Positions 28,332 through 37,131 of a stretch of 64,000 bases of DNA are shown one piece after another. A model generated the notes under the pieces. The model did not search any database. It was not told the DNA's origin and saw only the letters and a program-made list of their open reading frames with translations. The translations under genes and the position numbers were made by a program. The stretch's first letter is position 1; every line of letters starts with the position of its first letter. This stretch comes from Parvularcula sp039818345 (GTDB taxonomy: Bacteria; Pseudomonadota; Alphaproteobacteria; Caulobacterales; Parvularculaceae), in assembly GCA_039818345.1 (NCBI GenBank), contig JBCBUC010000002.1, positions 124,001-188,000 on the forward strand, in the 5' to 3' direction.

Positions 28332-29340
28332 AGGCGGGGGCTGGATCAGTGGCGAACGGCACGCCGATCGCATCAGAAATGATCGGTTCGGCGGGTCTCT
28401 TGCTATCCGATGTCGGCGCGAGACCAGCGGCGGTGGCCGCGCCGCTCCACGGGATCACGTGAAGCGCATTGTTGTCGTCGAGCACCAAGATCGCACCGTC
28501 GCGTAGGACACCGCCGTAATTGCCGCCGGTCGCTTCAACCAAGCGAGGCAGGAGCGGCCTATCATCAGAGGTCTGCACCAAAAGGGGCGTGCCATTGACG
28601 GCGAGCATGCCGTTGACGGCGCTCACTTCAATGGCTTTGCCGCCTGAAGAAATAACAGGGCCCGTCACGATGTCTTGTGCCCCCATATCGGGTGCTTCGT
28701 CAGTGTCGAGAGCGGGTTGGGCGGCGCCATCGGTGAAGAAAAATCCCGACCCCGTCGCGTCGCAGCCATCGACACTGCCGGTCTCAACCAGGGTGCCGAG
28801 GGAAAGCGTCGCTTGGCCCTCATTATCCGTACCCACCTGAACGATCTGAATATCACCATCGACAAGAATGGCCGCCAAATTGCCCGATGCGCAAACATCC
28901 TGCGCGGTGCCGCCCGGCACGTCGATTGACCCTAAGACTGTTCCATCGAGCGCGTAGGCGGTGAGATTGCCTTCGCTACTGAGCGCCAGAACGCTGCCCG
29001 CATCGGCATCGATCGCGTAGGTCACATCAATCCGTTGAGCCAGTGGGTCGGGGATCCAGCCGGACGCTTCCCCGCCATCAACGCGGATCACAGCAATGCC
29101 CGCCTCGTCATTGGCGGCGATCACCGCACCTTGGAAGCCAAAGGCCGGCGCCTCGTAAAGGGCAAGGTCGGTCACCGCACCCTCAAATGTGCCCAACGTG
29201 ATCGAGCTTCGGACCACAGAGGGGCCTTCGGGCACCGGCGGCACGCTTACATCCTCGTTGCTCGGCCCTTGAGCGGCGTCGTCACCGCAGGCGGCGAGAA
29301 AGAGTAGTGATAGGGCGGCGGGGTGCAGGCGATTGGTCAT
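28267..29340 (-). CDS. beta-propeller-like lipoprotein
   Basis: A 357-residue lipoprotein with the lipobox FLAAC followed by Gly-Asp-Asp. The mature part contains recurrent strands of about 40 residues (DLALYEAPAFGFQGAVIAAND, IDADAGSVLALSSEGNLTAYALDGTVLGSIDVPGG, NLAAILVDGDIQIVQV). These suggest a propeller like those of phytase-type or PQQ-like lipoproteins, but no catalytic motif could be identified. The C-terminus is Pro-rich. Its 3' end overlaps ctaA antisense by 65 bases. Confidence 0.75.
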   Translation of the reverse strand: MTNRLHPAALSLLFLAACGDDAAQGPSNEDVSVPPVPEGPSVVRSSITLGTFEGAVTDLALYEAPAFGFQGAVIAANDEAGIAVIRVDGGEASGWIPDPLAQRIDVTYAIDADAGSVLALSSEGNLTAYALDGTVLGSIDVPGGTAQDVCASGNLAAILVDGDIQIVQVGTDNEGQATLSLGTLVETGSVDGCDATGSGFFFTDGAAQPALDTDEAPDMGAQDIVTGPVISSGGKAIEVSAVNGMLAVNGTPLLVQTSDDRPLLPRLVEATGGNYGGVLRDGAILVLDDNNALHVIPWSGAATAAGLAPTSDSKRPAEPIISDAIGVPFATDPAPAFTPELERPQFEDVEPPAPPGQ

Positions 29341-29441
29341 GGGTGGTCCAGCTCATGGCTTTGCCGCCCTATAAAGCGAATGTGGGTCGAATTGGCCAGG
29401 TTACGAAAAAGGCAGGTGGATCAAACCTCTTGCGAAACTAC

Positions 29442-29455
29442 GGTATTATAATACC
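29442..29455. promoter_or_regulatory. perfect 14-bp palindrome upstream of rplM
   Basis: GGTATTATAATACC is a perfect palindrome containing TATAAT, about 105 bases upstream of rplM. It may be a -10 region overlaid by an operator, or an operator alone; TTGCGA lies only 11 bases upstream of TATAAT, too close for a standard -35. An AGCAGCTG direct repeat (29465 and 29491) follows it. Confidence 0.45.
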
Positions 29456-29559
29456 ATATAAGCAAGCAGCTGATATCGCATATTTTTTTGAGCAGCTGTT
29501 GACAGCTTCGTGCCATCTCGCCAAAGGCCGCGCTTCGCATTCAACCAAGAGGAAGAGCG

Positions 29560-30042
29560 ATGCAGACCGACGCCTCGCGCACCTACAACACCAAACCCGC
29601 CGACGTAGAGAAAAAGTGGGTCCTGATCGACGCGGAAAACCTCGTCGTGGGCCGCCTTGCTTCAATCATTGCCATGCGCCTGCGCGGGAAGCATTTGCCG
29701 ACCTTCACGCCCAATGTTGATGACGGTGACAACGTCATCGTCGTTAATGCTGAGAAGGTCGCTTTCACCGGCCGCAAGCGGACGCAGCAGACCTATTACT
29801 GGCACACGGGTTACCCGGGCGGCATCAAGTCCCGCACGGCGGACAAAGTGCTGGATGGACGGTTTCCTGAGCGTGTCCTGCAAAAGGCTGTGCAACGCAT
29901 GCTGCCGAAGGAAAGCCCGCTAGCACGCAAGCAATTCAAGAACCTGCACGTCTATGCTGGTCCTGATCATCCGCATGAGGCGCAAAAGCCTGAAAAGCTG
30001 GATATCGCAGCAATGAATTCTAAAAACACCCCGCGCGGCTAA
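29560..30042 (+). CDS. rplM: 50S ribosomal protein L13
   Basis: A large-subunit assembly-initiating ribosomal protein. Family motifs are WVLIDAENLVVGRLAS near the N-terminus, LRGKHLPTFTPNVDDGD, YYWHTGYPGGIKS and LPKESPLARKQFKNLHVY. The ATG is preceded by AGAGGAAGAGCG. It forms the standard rplM-rpsI operon with the next gene, 17 bases away. Confidence 0.98.
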   Translation: MQTDASRTYNTKPADVEKKWVLIDAENLVVGRLASIIAMRLRGKHLPTFTPNVDDGDNVIVVNAEKVAFTGRKRTQQTYYWHTGYPGGIKSRTADKVLDGRFPERVLQKAVQRMLPKESPLARKQFKNLHVYAGPDHPHEAQKPEKLDIAAMNSKNTPRG

Positions 30043-30059
30043 ACGAGGAGCGACGGAGC

Positions 30060-30569
30060 ATGAGTGAGACCCAAGGCCTCGATAGCCTGAAAGAGCTGGC
30101 CGAAGACGCTGGCGTGATCAACGAAGAAGTCCTCGGCACCGATGAAGAGACGATTGTTCTTGCGGAGCCGAAGATCGACGAGCTCGGTCGTTCGTATGCG
30201 ACAGGTAAGCGGAAAACAGCCGTTGCGCGCGTTTGGATCAAACCAGGCTCTGGCAAAATCACGGTGAACAAAAAGGACTATACGGAGTATTTCGGTCGTC
30301 CTGTGCTTCAAATGGTGCTGCGCCAGCCTTTGGAAGCTGCTGAGCGCCTTGATCAGTTCGATGTGATTTGCACGGTGAAAGGGTCGGGTCCGTCCGGGCA
30401 GGCTGGCGCTGTGCGTCACGGCATTTCGCGCGCCTTGACCTATTATGAGCCCGGCCTTCGCGCTGTTCTCAAAAAAGGTGGTTTTCTCACCCGCGACAGC
30501 CGTGCGGTCGAGCGGAAGAAATACGGTAAGGCTAAAGCCCGCCGGAGTTTCCAGTTCTCCAAGCGCTAG
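30060..30569 (+). CDS. rpsI: 30S ribosomal protein S9
   Basis: A small-subunit ribosomal protein whose C-terminal tail reaches the P-site tRNA; the invariant end FQFSKR is present. The conserved core starts at YATGKRKTAVARVWI and includes ALTYYEPGLRAVLKKGGFLTRDSR. The acidic N-terminal extension of about 40 residues is typical of alphaproteobacterial S9. It is followed by an intrinsic terminator that closes the operon. Confidence 0.98.
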   Translation: MSETQGLDSLKELAEDAGVINEEVLGTDEETIVLAEPKIDELGRSYATGKRKTAVARVWIKPGSGKITVNKKDYTEYFGRPVLQMVLRQPLEAAERLDQFDVICTVKGSGPSGQAGAVRHGISRALTYYEPGLRAVLKKGGFLTRDSRAVERKKYGKAKARRSFQFSKR

Positions 30570-30592
30570 GATCGTTCTGCCGAATGTTTTCG

Positions 30593-30622
30593 AAAAAGCC
30601 CGCCTTTGGCGGGCTTTTTTTG
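30593..30622 (+). terminator. rho-independent terminator of rplM-rpsI
   Basis: AAAAAGCCCGCC, loop TTT, GGCGGGC and a T-run form a strong intrinsic terminator 24 bases after rpsI. Confidence 0.93.
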
Positions 30623-30805
30623 TTTTGCGCTGTGGATCGATCGCCTTGAGGAGCGGTCATCTGAAATTTCGCTGTCTCTATGAAGTTTCAGTGATCTAGT
30701 CGATTGGGTCTGTTATGCGCTGGATAAGACATTACGTCTTGCTCTTCACAGGCGCGGATGCGACCAAGTACAACGAGCGCATCGCCTTTGGGGAGGTCGA
30801 GACCT

Positions 30806-31444
30806 ATGCACATGCTCATGACCACCTTGCTGGCCTTGAGCCTAGCGTTTTCGCAAGCCTCGGACGCTGAACCCCCTGATTTTGGCGACGATTCGAGCAC
30901 TTGGTCGAATGACGGCGAATGCGATGATCCGCGCTTTGCAGGGCCTGGCATGACCCAAACGACACTCCTCGACAGCGACCGTTTCGCCGATGCCACTGAT
31001 TGCCGGACGGCATATGAACGGGGTGATCTCTGGCTTGTCGACAAACCACCCTCTGGTGCTGCTACGGGATTCAGCGACGGCTCAGGCCCGGACTTCGGAA
31101 ACGATTCGAGCCGATGGTCGAACGATGGCGAGTGCGATGATCCGCGTTTTCAGGGTCCGGGCATGACGCCAACAACACTGCTTGACAGCGATCGTTTTGC
31201 TGACGCCACCGATTGTAAGACAGCCTTCGATGCAGGACAAATCTGGCTGGCAAATTCGGCTTCCACGCTCCCAACGCCCGACTTTGGTAACGACTCAAGC
31301 GAATGGGCCAATGATGGAGAGTGCGACGACCCACGTTTTGCCGGACCCGGCATGACGCTCACCACTCTTCTTGATAGTGATCGCTTTGCCGATGCCACCG
31401 ATTGCCGTGAGGCCTGGGAACGCGGACAGTTACGCCTGCGCTAG
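30806..31444 (+). CDS. secreted protein of three tandem Cys-containing repeats
   Basis: A 212-residue exported protein with a signal peptide (to about residue 19). It is followed almost entirely by three copies of a 53-residue repeat starting at residues 25, 96 and 159. Each has the order DFG(D/N)DSS, W(S/A)NDGECDDPRF, GPGM, T(T/L)LLDSDRFADATDC. Each repeat has two cysteines (GEC and TDC) that could form one disulfide, and many acidic residues that might bind calcium. The repeat resembles modules seen in secreted alphaproteobacterial proteins but no function is known to me. GGGAGG precedes the ATG at 30806; an ATG at 30812 is also possible. Confidence 0.82.
   Translation: MHMLMTTLLALSLAFSQASDAEPPDFGDDSSTWSNDGECDDPRFAGPGMTQTTLLDSDRFADATDCRTAYERGDLWLVDKPPSGAATGFSDGSGPDFGNDSSRWSNDGECDDPRFQGPGMTPTTLLDSDRFADATDCKTAFDAGQIWLANSASTLPTPDFGNDSSEWANDGECDDPRFAGPGMTLTTLLDSDRFADATDCREAWERGQLRLR
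30878..31436 (+). repeat. three-fold coding repeat
   Basis: Repeat units begin near 30878, 31091 and 31280. They are strongly conserved in protein but diverged at synonymous positions, so the duplication is not recent. Confidence 0.85.
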
Positions 31445-31470
31445 CGGTTGTTGGCTTTCTTGGTGATCCG

Positions 31471-32298
31471 TTAGCGGCGGAATGTCAGCGCCACGCCGCC
31501 AAGAATCATCAAACTCGCAACCAAGAGGTCTGCGGTCAGCGGCTCGTGCAGCAAAGGAAGCGCAAGGACAGCTGTTAAGGGAGGCACCATCAGTTGCGTG
31601 CTCCCAGCAGTGAGCGCTGAAAGCCTAGGCAGGACAGCGTACCAAAGCGCATAACCAAGGCCAGATGTGATGGCTCCGGATAAAACGGCCAGTATCAAGC
31701 CGCTGGCCATTAATGACGCGTCGTCGGCGATGAGGACCAGTGGGCTAGCAACGAAGGCCGCGCCCACAAAATTACGCGCTGTGCGGAGTGTTGGTTCTGT
31801 CTGTCCTCGTCCCAGCAGCGTGTAGAACCCCCATGCGGCACCGGCAGCCATCATGAGCACCGCAGGCATCAGGGCCTGTTCACCGTCCCCAGGGCGCACC
31901 AGAATGAAAAGACCACCACACGCCAAAACCAGTCCACCGGTCACCCAACCGTCAACGCGTTCTCGCCGCATAAGCCCAGCACTGATGGTTGTCGCTTGGA
32001 CGCAACCAAACAGCAAAAGAGCGCCGATCCCCGCGCCAAGCTCGAGATAGGCGAAGGAAAACCCGAGAACATAAACCAACAAGGCCAGGACGCCTTTGGC
32101 ATCCTGACGTTGAGGCAACGGGTTTTTCCCTTGGACGATCATCATTGCCCCAAGAAGGGCGCCGCCCGAGGCGAGCCGGATCACGGAAAACCACGCCGCG
32201 CTAATCAAACCATTGTCGAGCGCTGCCCGTGTGAGGAGCGAGTTGCCGGCGAACGCCAAGAGGGCGAGGGCCACCATGGCAGCGGCGTGCGGCGACAT
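31471..32298 (-). CDS. EamA/DMT-family transporter
   Basis: A ten-helix inner-membrane transporter of the drug/metabolite superfamily. Two EamA repeats are visible, the first with FAGNSLLTRAAL, the second with GAAWGFYTLLGR and a closing PPLTAVLALPLLHEPLT, the conserved end of the second repeat. It probably exports a small metabolite, but the substrate is not readable. The ATG at 32298 is chosen; a GTG at 32307 is an alternative and neither has a strong ribosome-binding site. Confidence 0.88.
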   Translation of the reverse strand: MSPHAAAMVALALLAFAGNSLLTRAALDNGLISAAWFSVIRLASGGALLGAMMIVQGKNPLPQRQDAKGVLALLVYVLGFSFAYLELGAGIGALLLFGCVQATTISAGLMRRERVDGWVTGGLVLACGGLFILVRPGDGEQALMPAVLMMAAGAAWGFYTLLGRGQTEPTLRTARNFVGAAFVASPLVLIADDASLMASGLILAVLSGAITSGLGYALWYAVLPRLSALTAGSTQLMVPPLTAVLALPLLHEPLTADLLVASLMILGGVALTFRR

Positions 32299-32420
32299 CC
32301 TCAACACACGCGCCCATCCCGTCGCAGGAACGTGTTCAGCGTTTCAGCCAAGTTCATGTACACTCCCCTCATGCTCCGCCTTCATGCTATTCTGTTCGTG
32401 ATGAACCCCGACACGTTACT

Positions 32421-32783
32421 GTGAGCCTGGCGGGCCGTCATATCCTCGTGGTGGAGGACGATCCCCTTGTGGCGACCCATCTTGAGGAGGTGCTGCGAGC
32501 GGCCGGCGCGGCGGTGACTACTCTTAATAGCGTAAGGCAGCTCGACGCTTTTGATCCGCATGAAGTTGACCTCGCCGTTCTCGACGTCAGTCTTGGCGAT
32601 GGAGATGTCGGCGATCATTTGACTGCATTATCGGCTGCGGGTGTGTGCTTGCTCTTCCATACGGGTACCGATGATATGGATACTATGGTGCGCGCCCACC
32701 CCGGTGCGCGCGTGCTGTCTAAACCAAGCCGCGAGTCGGACCTTTTGGCATTATGCGTAAAGATGATGGCTGATGGCGCTTAA
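32421..32783 (+). CDS. single-domain response regulator
   Basis: A stand-alone receiver domain of 120 residues without an output domain. The acidic pair is in VVEDDP (about 11-15), the phospho-acceptor Asp in LAVLDVSLGDGDVG (about residue 55) and the Lys in LSKPS (about 101). Such proteins act as phosphate shuttles or bind a partner. No kinase is adjacent. The GTG start and the 4-base overlap of its stop with the convergent lipB stop are clear. Confidence 0.85.
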   Translation: MSLAGRHILVVEDDPLVATHLEEVLRAAGAAVTTLNSVRQLDAFDPHEVDLAVLDVSLGDGDVGDHLTALSAAGVCLLFHTGTDDMDTMVRAHPGARVLSKPSRESDLLALCVKMMADGA

Positions 32784-33487
32784 ACAGCATTTTTAATAGA
32801 TGCTCCTGGTGCGTCGCCGATTATTGTCGGTCCAAAGATCACCTCAAATGATGAACGGAGTGCATCGTCCAGTGCTTTCATATCGCCCCCGTGTCCTAGG
32901 CTTTCGAGACTAGCGACGCCGTAGCGCGGGTCGGCAATGCCGCACGGAACGATGCCGCCAAAATGATCGAGGTTCGGCGCGACGTTGATCGATATTCCGT
33001 GAAAGGTCACCCAACGCCGAAGCCGTATCCCTAGGGCCGCGACTTTGTCCTCGCGTTCATCATCTTGCTTGACCCATACACCTATTCTATCGGTTCGCGG
33101 GCTGCTATCGACCCCGAGATGGGCGAGTGCTGTCACCACCCAGTCCTCCGCATCATGAACGAAACGGCGAACGTCTTTGGTGCGTCGATTGAGGTCGAGC
33201 ATGAGGTAAGCGACCCGTTGTCCAGGCCCGTGATAGGTGTACTGACCACCGCGGGGACTTTTAAAAACGGGGAACGGCGCATCGGGCCGTAAGTCCTCCG
33301 GTTTGGCGCTCGTCCCCGCGGTGTAAAGCGGCGGATGTTCAAGAAGCCACACCGATTCTTGTCCCCCCGCTTGCACCTCAGCGACCATGGTGTCCATCGA
33401 GGCGCAGGCTTCGGGGTAGGGCACCAGGCCTTCGGTTGTGCGCCAAGCGACTGGTTCGGTTGAGAAGTTCGGTTTGTCCTGATCCAT
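32780..33487 (-). CDS. lipB: octanoyl-ACP:protein octanoyltransferase LipB
   Basis: It transfers octanoate from acyl carrier protein to the lipoyl domains of 2-oxoacid dehydrogenases and the glycine cleavage H protein, the first step of lipoate assembly. The signature includes RGGQYTYHGPGQ (79-90), the catalytic Lys in DKVAALGIRLRRWVTFHG (K148) and C182 in GIVPCGI. The ATG at 33487 is preferred to a TTG at 33529, although no clear ribosome-binding site is visible. Confidence 0.96.
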   Translation of the reverse strand: MDQDKPNFSTEPVAWRTTEGLVPYPEACASMDTMVAEVQAGGQESVWLLEHPPLYTAGTSAKPEDLRPDAPFPVFKSPRGGQYTYHGPGQRVAYLMLDLNRRTKDVRRFVHDAEDWVVTALAHLGVDSSPRTDRIGVWVKQDDEREDKVAALGIRLRRWVTFHGISINVAPNLDHFGGIVPCGIADPRYGVASLESLGHGGDMKALDDALRSSFEVIFGPTIIGDAPGASIKNAV

Positions 33488-33589
33488 CAGACAGAAATGC
33501 GCCCAACGGGTGATGATTCCAACCCGCAATGCTTGCGCGGCCTTGGTCCTTTTGCTATCGGCGCCGCTCGCGCAGGTTTCTGCGCCGAT

Positions 33590-33676
33590 GCGGTCGTGGC
33601 GGAATTGGTAGACGCGCAGCGTTGAGGTCGCTGTGGGGTAAAACCCGTGGAAGTTCGAGTCTTCTCGACCGCACCA
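33590..33676 (+). tRNA. tRNA-Leu (anticodon GAG)
   Basis: An 87-base class II tRNA. The acceptor arms are GCGGTCG and CGACCGC with encoded ACCA. The D-arm region is TGGCGGAATTGGTAGACGC, the anticodon stem CAGCG/CGCTG with loop TTGAGGT (anticodon GAG). A long variable arm TGGGGTAAAACCCGT and the T-arm GTTCGAGTC follow. It reads CUC/CUU codons. It marks the boundary between core genes and the accessory-looking region to the right. Confidence 0.96.
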
Positions 33677-33885
33677 TTATCTGGACGCTGCTGACTGCGG
33701 TCATTTTGGCGCGGATTGCATTCTAAGAGGGAGCCCTACTCGTCACCGATTTGCTCTCAAGATGCGTGGTGTATTCGTTTACACCGGCCGGTCGCTTAGG
33801 GCGCTCGATTCAATTCAGGTGCCCTCATGTCCACGATTTTTTTGCTGGCCCATCCCAATGGCGGTTCATTGCGGATTAGGATGAT

Positions 33886-36324
33886 TCAACCGTCGAGTGC
33901 GTAAGCGATCACATAGCCGCCCTGTCCGTCTCGGATGCTTTTGGAGTCAGTATACGTACCGTTCGCTGGGTCTCGTGGGTAGCGCCAGCTTGGATTGGGA
34001 ACAGTCACGATAAGCGTTTGCCGTCCGCTTTGAGGCGCCACATAGGTCATGGGGGTTGCCTGACTGTTCCCGGGGAGGTCGTCAGCCCACACCACTTTAC
34101 CGGTCCGGACATTGAACGCTCTTACAGTGGCATCCATCGTCGAACTCATAAATGTGAGCCCGCCGCGGGTCGTCAGCGTACCTGCGCGAACCGGGGTTCC
34201 GACTTGGAAGGGGAGGCCGCTGCGCCAGCCAAATGGGCCCGATGATTTCATGCTGCCGATCGGGCGGCTCCAAAGCAGCTCCTTCGTGTTGAGATCAATC
34301 ACGGCAAGGCGTGACCAGGGTGGTTCGAAACAGGGCACTTGGGTTCCGATCCGCGCCATAAACGGCATGGTTAGTCCGTAATACTTGATGCGTTGATGAT
34401 CATAGGGATCGTCGGGGTCAGGATCACCCATAGGCGGTAGGGGACTATCGGGATCCATGTGTACAGCTGGATGATCTTGACCAAGAAGGAGTGCGGCCTG
34501 GGGCCCGGCTTCTGCCACCTGTTCTGGCGTAACGAGGATCGTTCGGTTGGCCAGAAGCATCGGCGCCGCAACCAAGAGCCCATGATCGGCATCGACCGAC
34601 ACGCTGCCCCAGTTAAAGCCCCCAAAATTGGCAGGAAATTGGAGCGAGCCGCCCCCTGTCACCGGCGGCGTGAAAAGGCCTTCATTCCGCATCGTGTGGT
34701 ATTCGATCCTGCATAGCATCTGATCGATTGGTGTGAGGCCCCACATATCGCGCTCACGTAAGACGGGATGAAAGTGTGGGAGCGGAGATTTCGGCTGGGT
34801 TGGGGAGAGGTACTCTCCTTCGGCAGGCGATTGAGGCACGGCGACTTCGGGGGTGGGGTGGACAGGCTCGCCATTGCGCCTATCGAGTAAGAAAATATCG
34901 CCCGTTTTCGTCGGTATAGCGATGGAGGGTACCATGTCGCCATCGCGCTCGACATCGACCAACACAGGCTGCGCGGGCACATCGTAGTCCCAGATGTCAT
35001 GATGGACTGTTTGGTATTTCCAACGCGGATCGCCTGTCGCGGCGTCGAGGGCGACGACCGCGGAAGACCATTCGTCATCAAACGGACGACGAGCACCGCC
35101 AAAGTAGTCGGGCGCTGCGTTCCCGGTCGGCGCGTAAATGAGCCCAAGCTCTGGATCGTAGCTCATGATCGACCAAACATTCGGCGTTCCGCGGGTGTAT
35201 GCTTCGCCTTCGGCAGGCTCACCGCGTTCGCCGGGTCTACCGAGGTCCCAAGCCCATACAAACTCTCCAGTAATGGCGTCGAAAGCCCTGACGACGCCAG
35301 ACGGCATACCGAGGTTTTGGTTGTCGTTGACAAGGCCACCAACGACCAAGGAATTGCCCGCCACCAAGGGCGGTGAGGTGACATAATAAGCCGTGTCCGG
35401 ATGTGGGCCCAACCCTCTCCGAAGATCGACTGATCCGCCTTCGCCAAAGCTGGTGCAGGGGCGCCCTGAGATTGCGTCGACGGCCAACAAACGTGCATCA
35501 ATCGTAGCCGTGAGAATGCGCGCGGGACACTCCCCGTCGTAATCATCCAGCGTTTCGTGGTAGCTGATCCCGCGGCAGGTCCGTGCATATTGGTGGGACG
35601 TCGCGGGTTCGGCTGCGGGGTCGTAGCGCCAGACTTCGGAGCCGGTTTCTGCATCAATAGCTATAAGGACGTTCCGTGCTCCGCAGATGTAAAGAAGACT
35701 GCCCACCTGGATTGGTGTCATCTTGAAGTCATCATCGACGCCAGTGCGGAAGCGCCAAACTTCCTTAAGACCACTCACTGTCTCAAGATTGATGTCGTCA
35801 ACACCGGAAAAACGAGAACCACCTGCGTCGTTACCGTAGTGACGCCACTCGCCCTTAGCCGCAGCAATGGCCCCCGTGCGCTCTGTACCACGACCATTTT
35901 GCGTGTATCCTGCAGTTGCAGCGAAGATGAGCGCGACGGCCCCAAGAGCCAAAGCGAACCCCGGGGCCTGCAATGACGACAGACCCAAGACGTTCCGGTC
36001 CTGCCGAATGGTGGAGCGGTACCACGGCGTCAAAAACCAGCCTCCAACAACCATCCACGCTGCGAGCCTCGGCAGTATCGAGAGGAAGTCTCGCCCTGAC
36101 TCAAAGAATGCCCAGAACACAGTGAGTGTCAGGATGGCGGCGTAAATCAGCGCTGCATCGCCGCGCCGTCGAATGAGTTGGACGACAACTGCCACCACTG
36201 CCAGACCGGCGAGGACATAATAATAGTTTCCGCCCATCCAGACCAAGGCTGCGCCACCAAGGGTGAGGAGCGCTCCCACGAGCGATAAGAAGACAATGAA
36301 GGCCCAATGAACGACGCGTACCAA
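33886..36324 (-). CDS. membrane-bound PQQ-dependent dehydrogenase (glucose dehydrogenase type)
   Basis: A quinoprotein that oxidises a sugar or alcohol in the periplasm and passes electrons to ubiquinone. Five N-terminal helices (about 5-27, 34-50, 56-74, 82-98 and 120-140) match the Gcd-type anchor. An eight-bladed propeller follows from about residue 157 (GEWRHYGNDAGGSRFS). The active-site region HHDIWDYDVPAQP and PTKTGDIFLLDRRNG correspond to the Asp and Lys of E. coli Gcd. A TTG start is supported by GGGAG eight bases upstream. It is the last gene of a three-gene operon with an SDR and a VOC lipoprotein, so the substrate may not be glucose. PQQ synthesis genes are not in the window. Confidence 0.93.
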   Translation of the reverse strand: MVRVVHWAFIVFLSLVGALLTLGGAALVWMGGNYYYVLAGLAVVAVVVQLIRRRGDAALIYAAILTLTVFWAFFESGRDFLSILPRLAAWMVVGGWFLTPWYRSTIRQDRNVLGLSSLQAPGFALALGAVALIFAATAGYTQNGRGTERTGAIAAAKGEWRHYGNDAGGSRFSGVDDINLETVSGLKEVWRFRTGVDDDFKMTPIQVGSLLYICGARNVLIAIDAETGSEVWRYDPAAEPATSHQYARTCRGISYHETLDDYDGECPARILTATIDARLLAVDAISGRPCTSFGEGGSVDLRRGLGPHPDTAYYVTSPPLVAGNSLVVGGLVNDNQNLGMPSGVVRAFDAITGEFVWAWDLGRPGERGEPAEGEAYTRGTPNVWSIMSYDPELGLIYAPTGNAAPDYFGGARRPFDDEWSSAVVALDAATGDPRWKYQTVHHDIWDYDVPAQPVLVDVERDGDMVPSIAIPTKTGDIFLLDRRNGEPVHPTPEVAVPQSPAEGEYLSPTQPKSPLPHFHPVLRERDMWGLTPIDQMLCRIEYHTMRNEGLFTPPVTGGGSLQFPANFGGFNWGSVSVDADHGLLVAAPMLLANRTILVTPEQVAEAGPQAALLLGQDHPAVHMDPDSPLPPMGDPDPDDPYDHQRIKYYGLTMPFMARIGTQVPCFEPPWSRLAVIDLNTKELLWSRPIGSMKSSGPFGWRSGLPFQVGTPVRAGTLTTRGGLTFMSSTMDATVRAFNVRTGKVVWADDLPGNSQATPMTYVAPQSGRQTLIVTVPNPSWRYPRDPANGTYTDSKSIRDGQGGYVIAYALDG

Positions 36325-36355
36325 AGGTCTACTCCCACGCTAACAGCGGTTGGTC

Positions 36356-37114
36356 TTACATCGGATGAATGGTGTGCCCACCATCCATGATGATGCTCTG
36401 CCCGGTCATGAAATCACTATAGTCCGAGGCCAAGAACACGGCGATGCCTTCCATGTCCCGGAGCTCCCCAATCCGACCGATGGCGGAGCGGCGTTTGCAT
36501 GCATCTTGGAACGCGGCGCTGGTCTGTACGGACATGTCGGTCTCGATAAATCCTGGCAAGACGGCGTTCACCTGGATGCCTGCTTGACCGAGTTCTATTG
36601 CTAGCGCCTGAACCAGACCGCGGACCGCAGCTTTCGTTGTGGAGTAGCCAGCCGCGCCGCCCGTTCCTAGAAGCGCTGCGACCGAAGAGGTGACGATCAG
36701 CTTACCACCTTTTTGCCTCGCGAGCATATGCTCGGTCACGGGGGCGAACGTCTGCACAACACTCATAAGGTTGAGGTCGATCGTTTCTAGCCAGGTTTCG
36801 CGCTTTGTTTGATGAGACATCCCGCGGAAACCTCCGCCACCTGCGTTGGCAAAGCAGGCGTCGATATGGCCAAACCGCTTGATGGTCTCCTCGAATGCCT
36901 CAGCGACCTGATTTTCATCGGTCACATCACAAACGAATGCTTCGACATCGCCGCCCATATCACGCAGCTCAGCGGCAGCGTCGCTGTTCTTCGTGGTGTT
37001 CCGTCCCCAGATGGCGACGCTTCCACCAGCCTTTACCAACCCGCGACCGAAAGCCAGTCCAACCCCGCCATTACCACCTGTAATAATTGCGGTTTTTCCG
37101 CTAAGATCAAACAT
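36356..37114 (-). CDS. short-chain dehydrogenase/reductase
   Basis: A classical SDR using NAD(P)H. The cofactor loop TGGNGGVG is at 12-19, NAG at 90-92, and the catalytic set includes S143 or S144, Y157 and K161 (GYSTTKAAV). Length 252 is normal. GAGGAGA precedes the ATG. It sits between the VOC lipoprotein (17 bases upstream) and the PQQ dehydrogenase (31 bases downstream), so it probably handles the same substrate in the cytoplasm. Confidence 0.93.
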   Translation of the reverse strand: MFDLSGKTAIITGGNGGVGLAFGRGLVKAGGSVAIWGRNTTKNSDAAAELRDMGGDVEAFVCDVTDENQVAEAFEETIKRFGHIDACFANAGGGGFRGMSHQTKRETWLETIDLNLMSVVQTFAPVTEHMLARQKGGKLIVTSSVAALLGTGGAAGYSTTKAAVRGLVQALAIELGQAGIQVNAVLPGFIETDMSVQTSAAFQDACKRRSAIGRIGELRDMEGIAVFLASDYSDFMTGQSIIMDGGHTIHPM

Positions 37115-37131
37115 GCGATGAGTCTCCTCGA

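Noticed and set aside
33529..33726. A small open frame running through the tRNA-Leu gene
   Set aside because: The tRNA cloverleaf is complete here and the peptide has no recognisable sequence.
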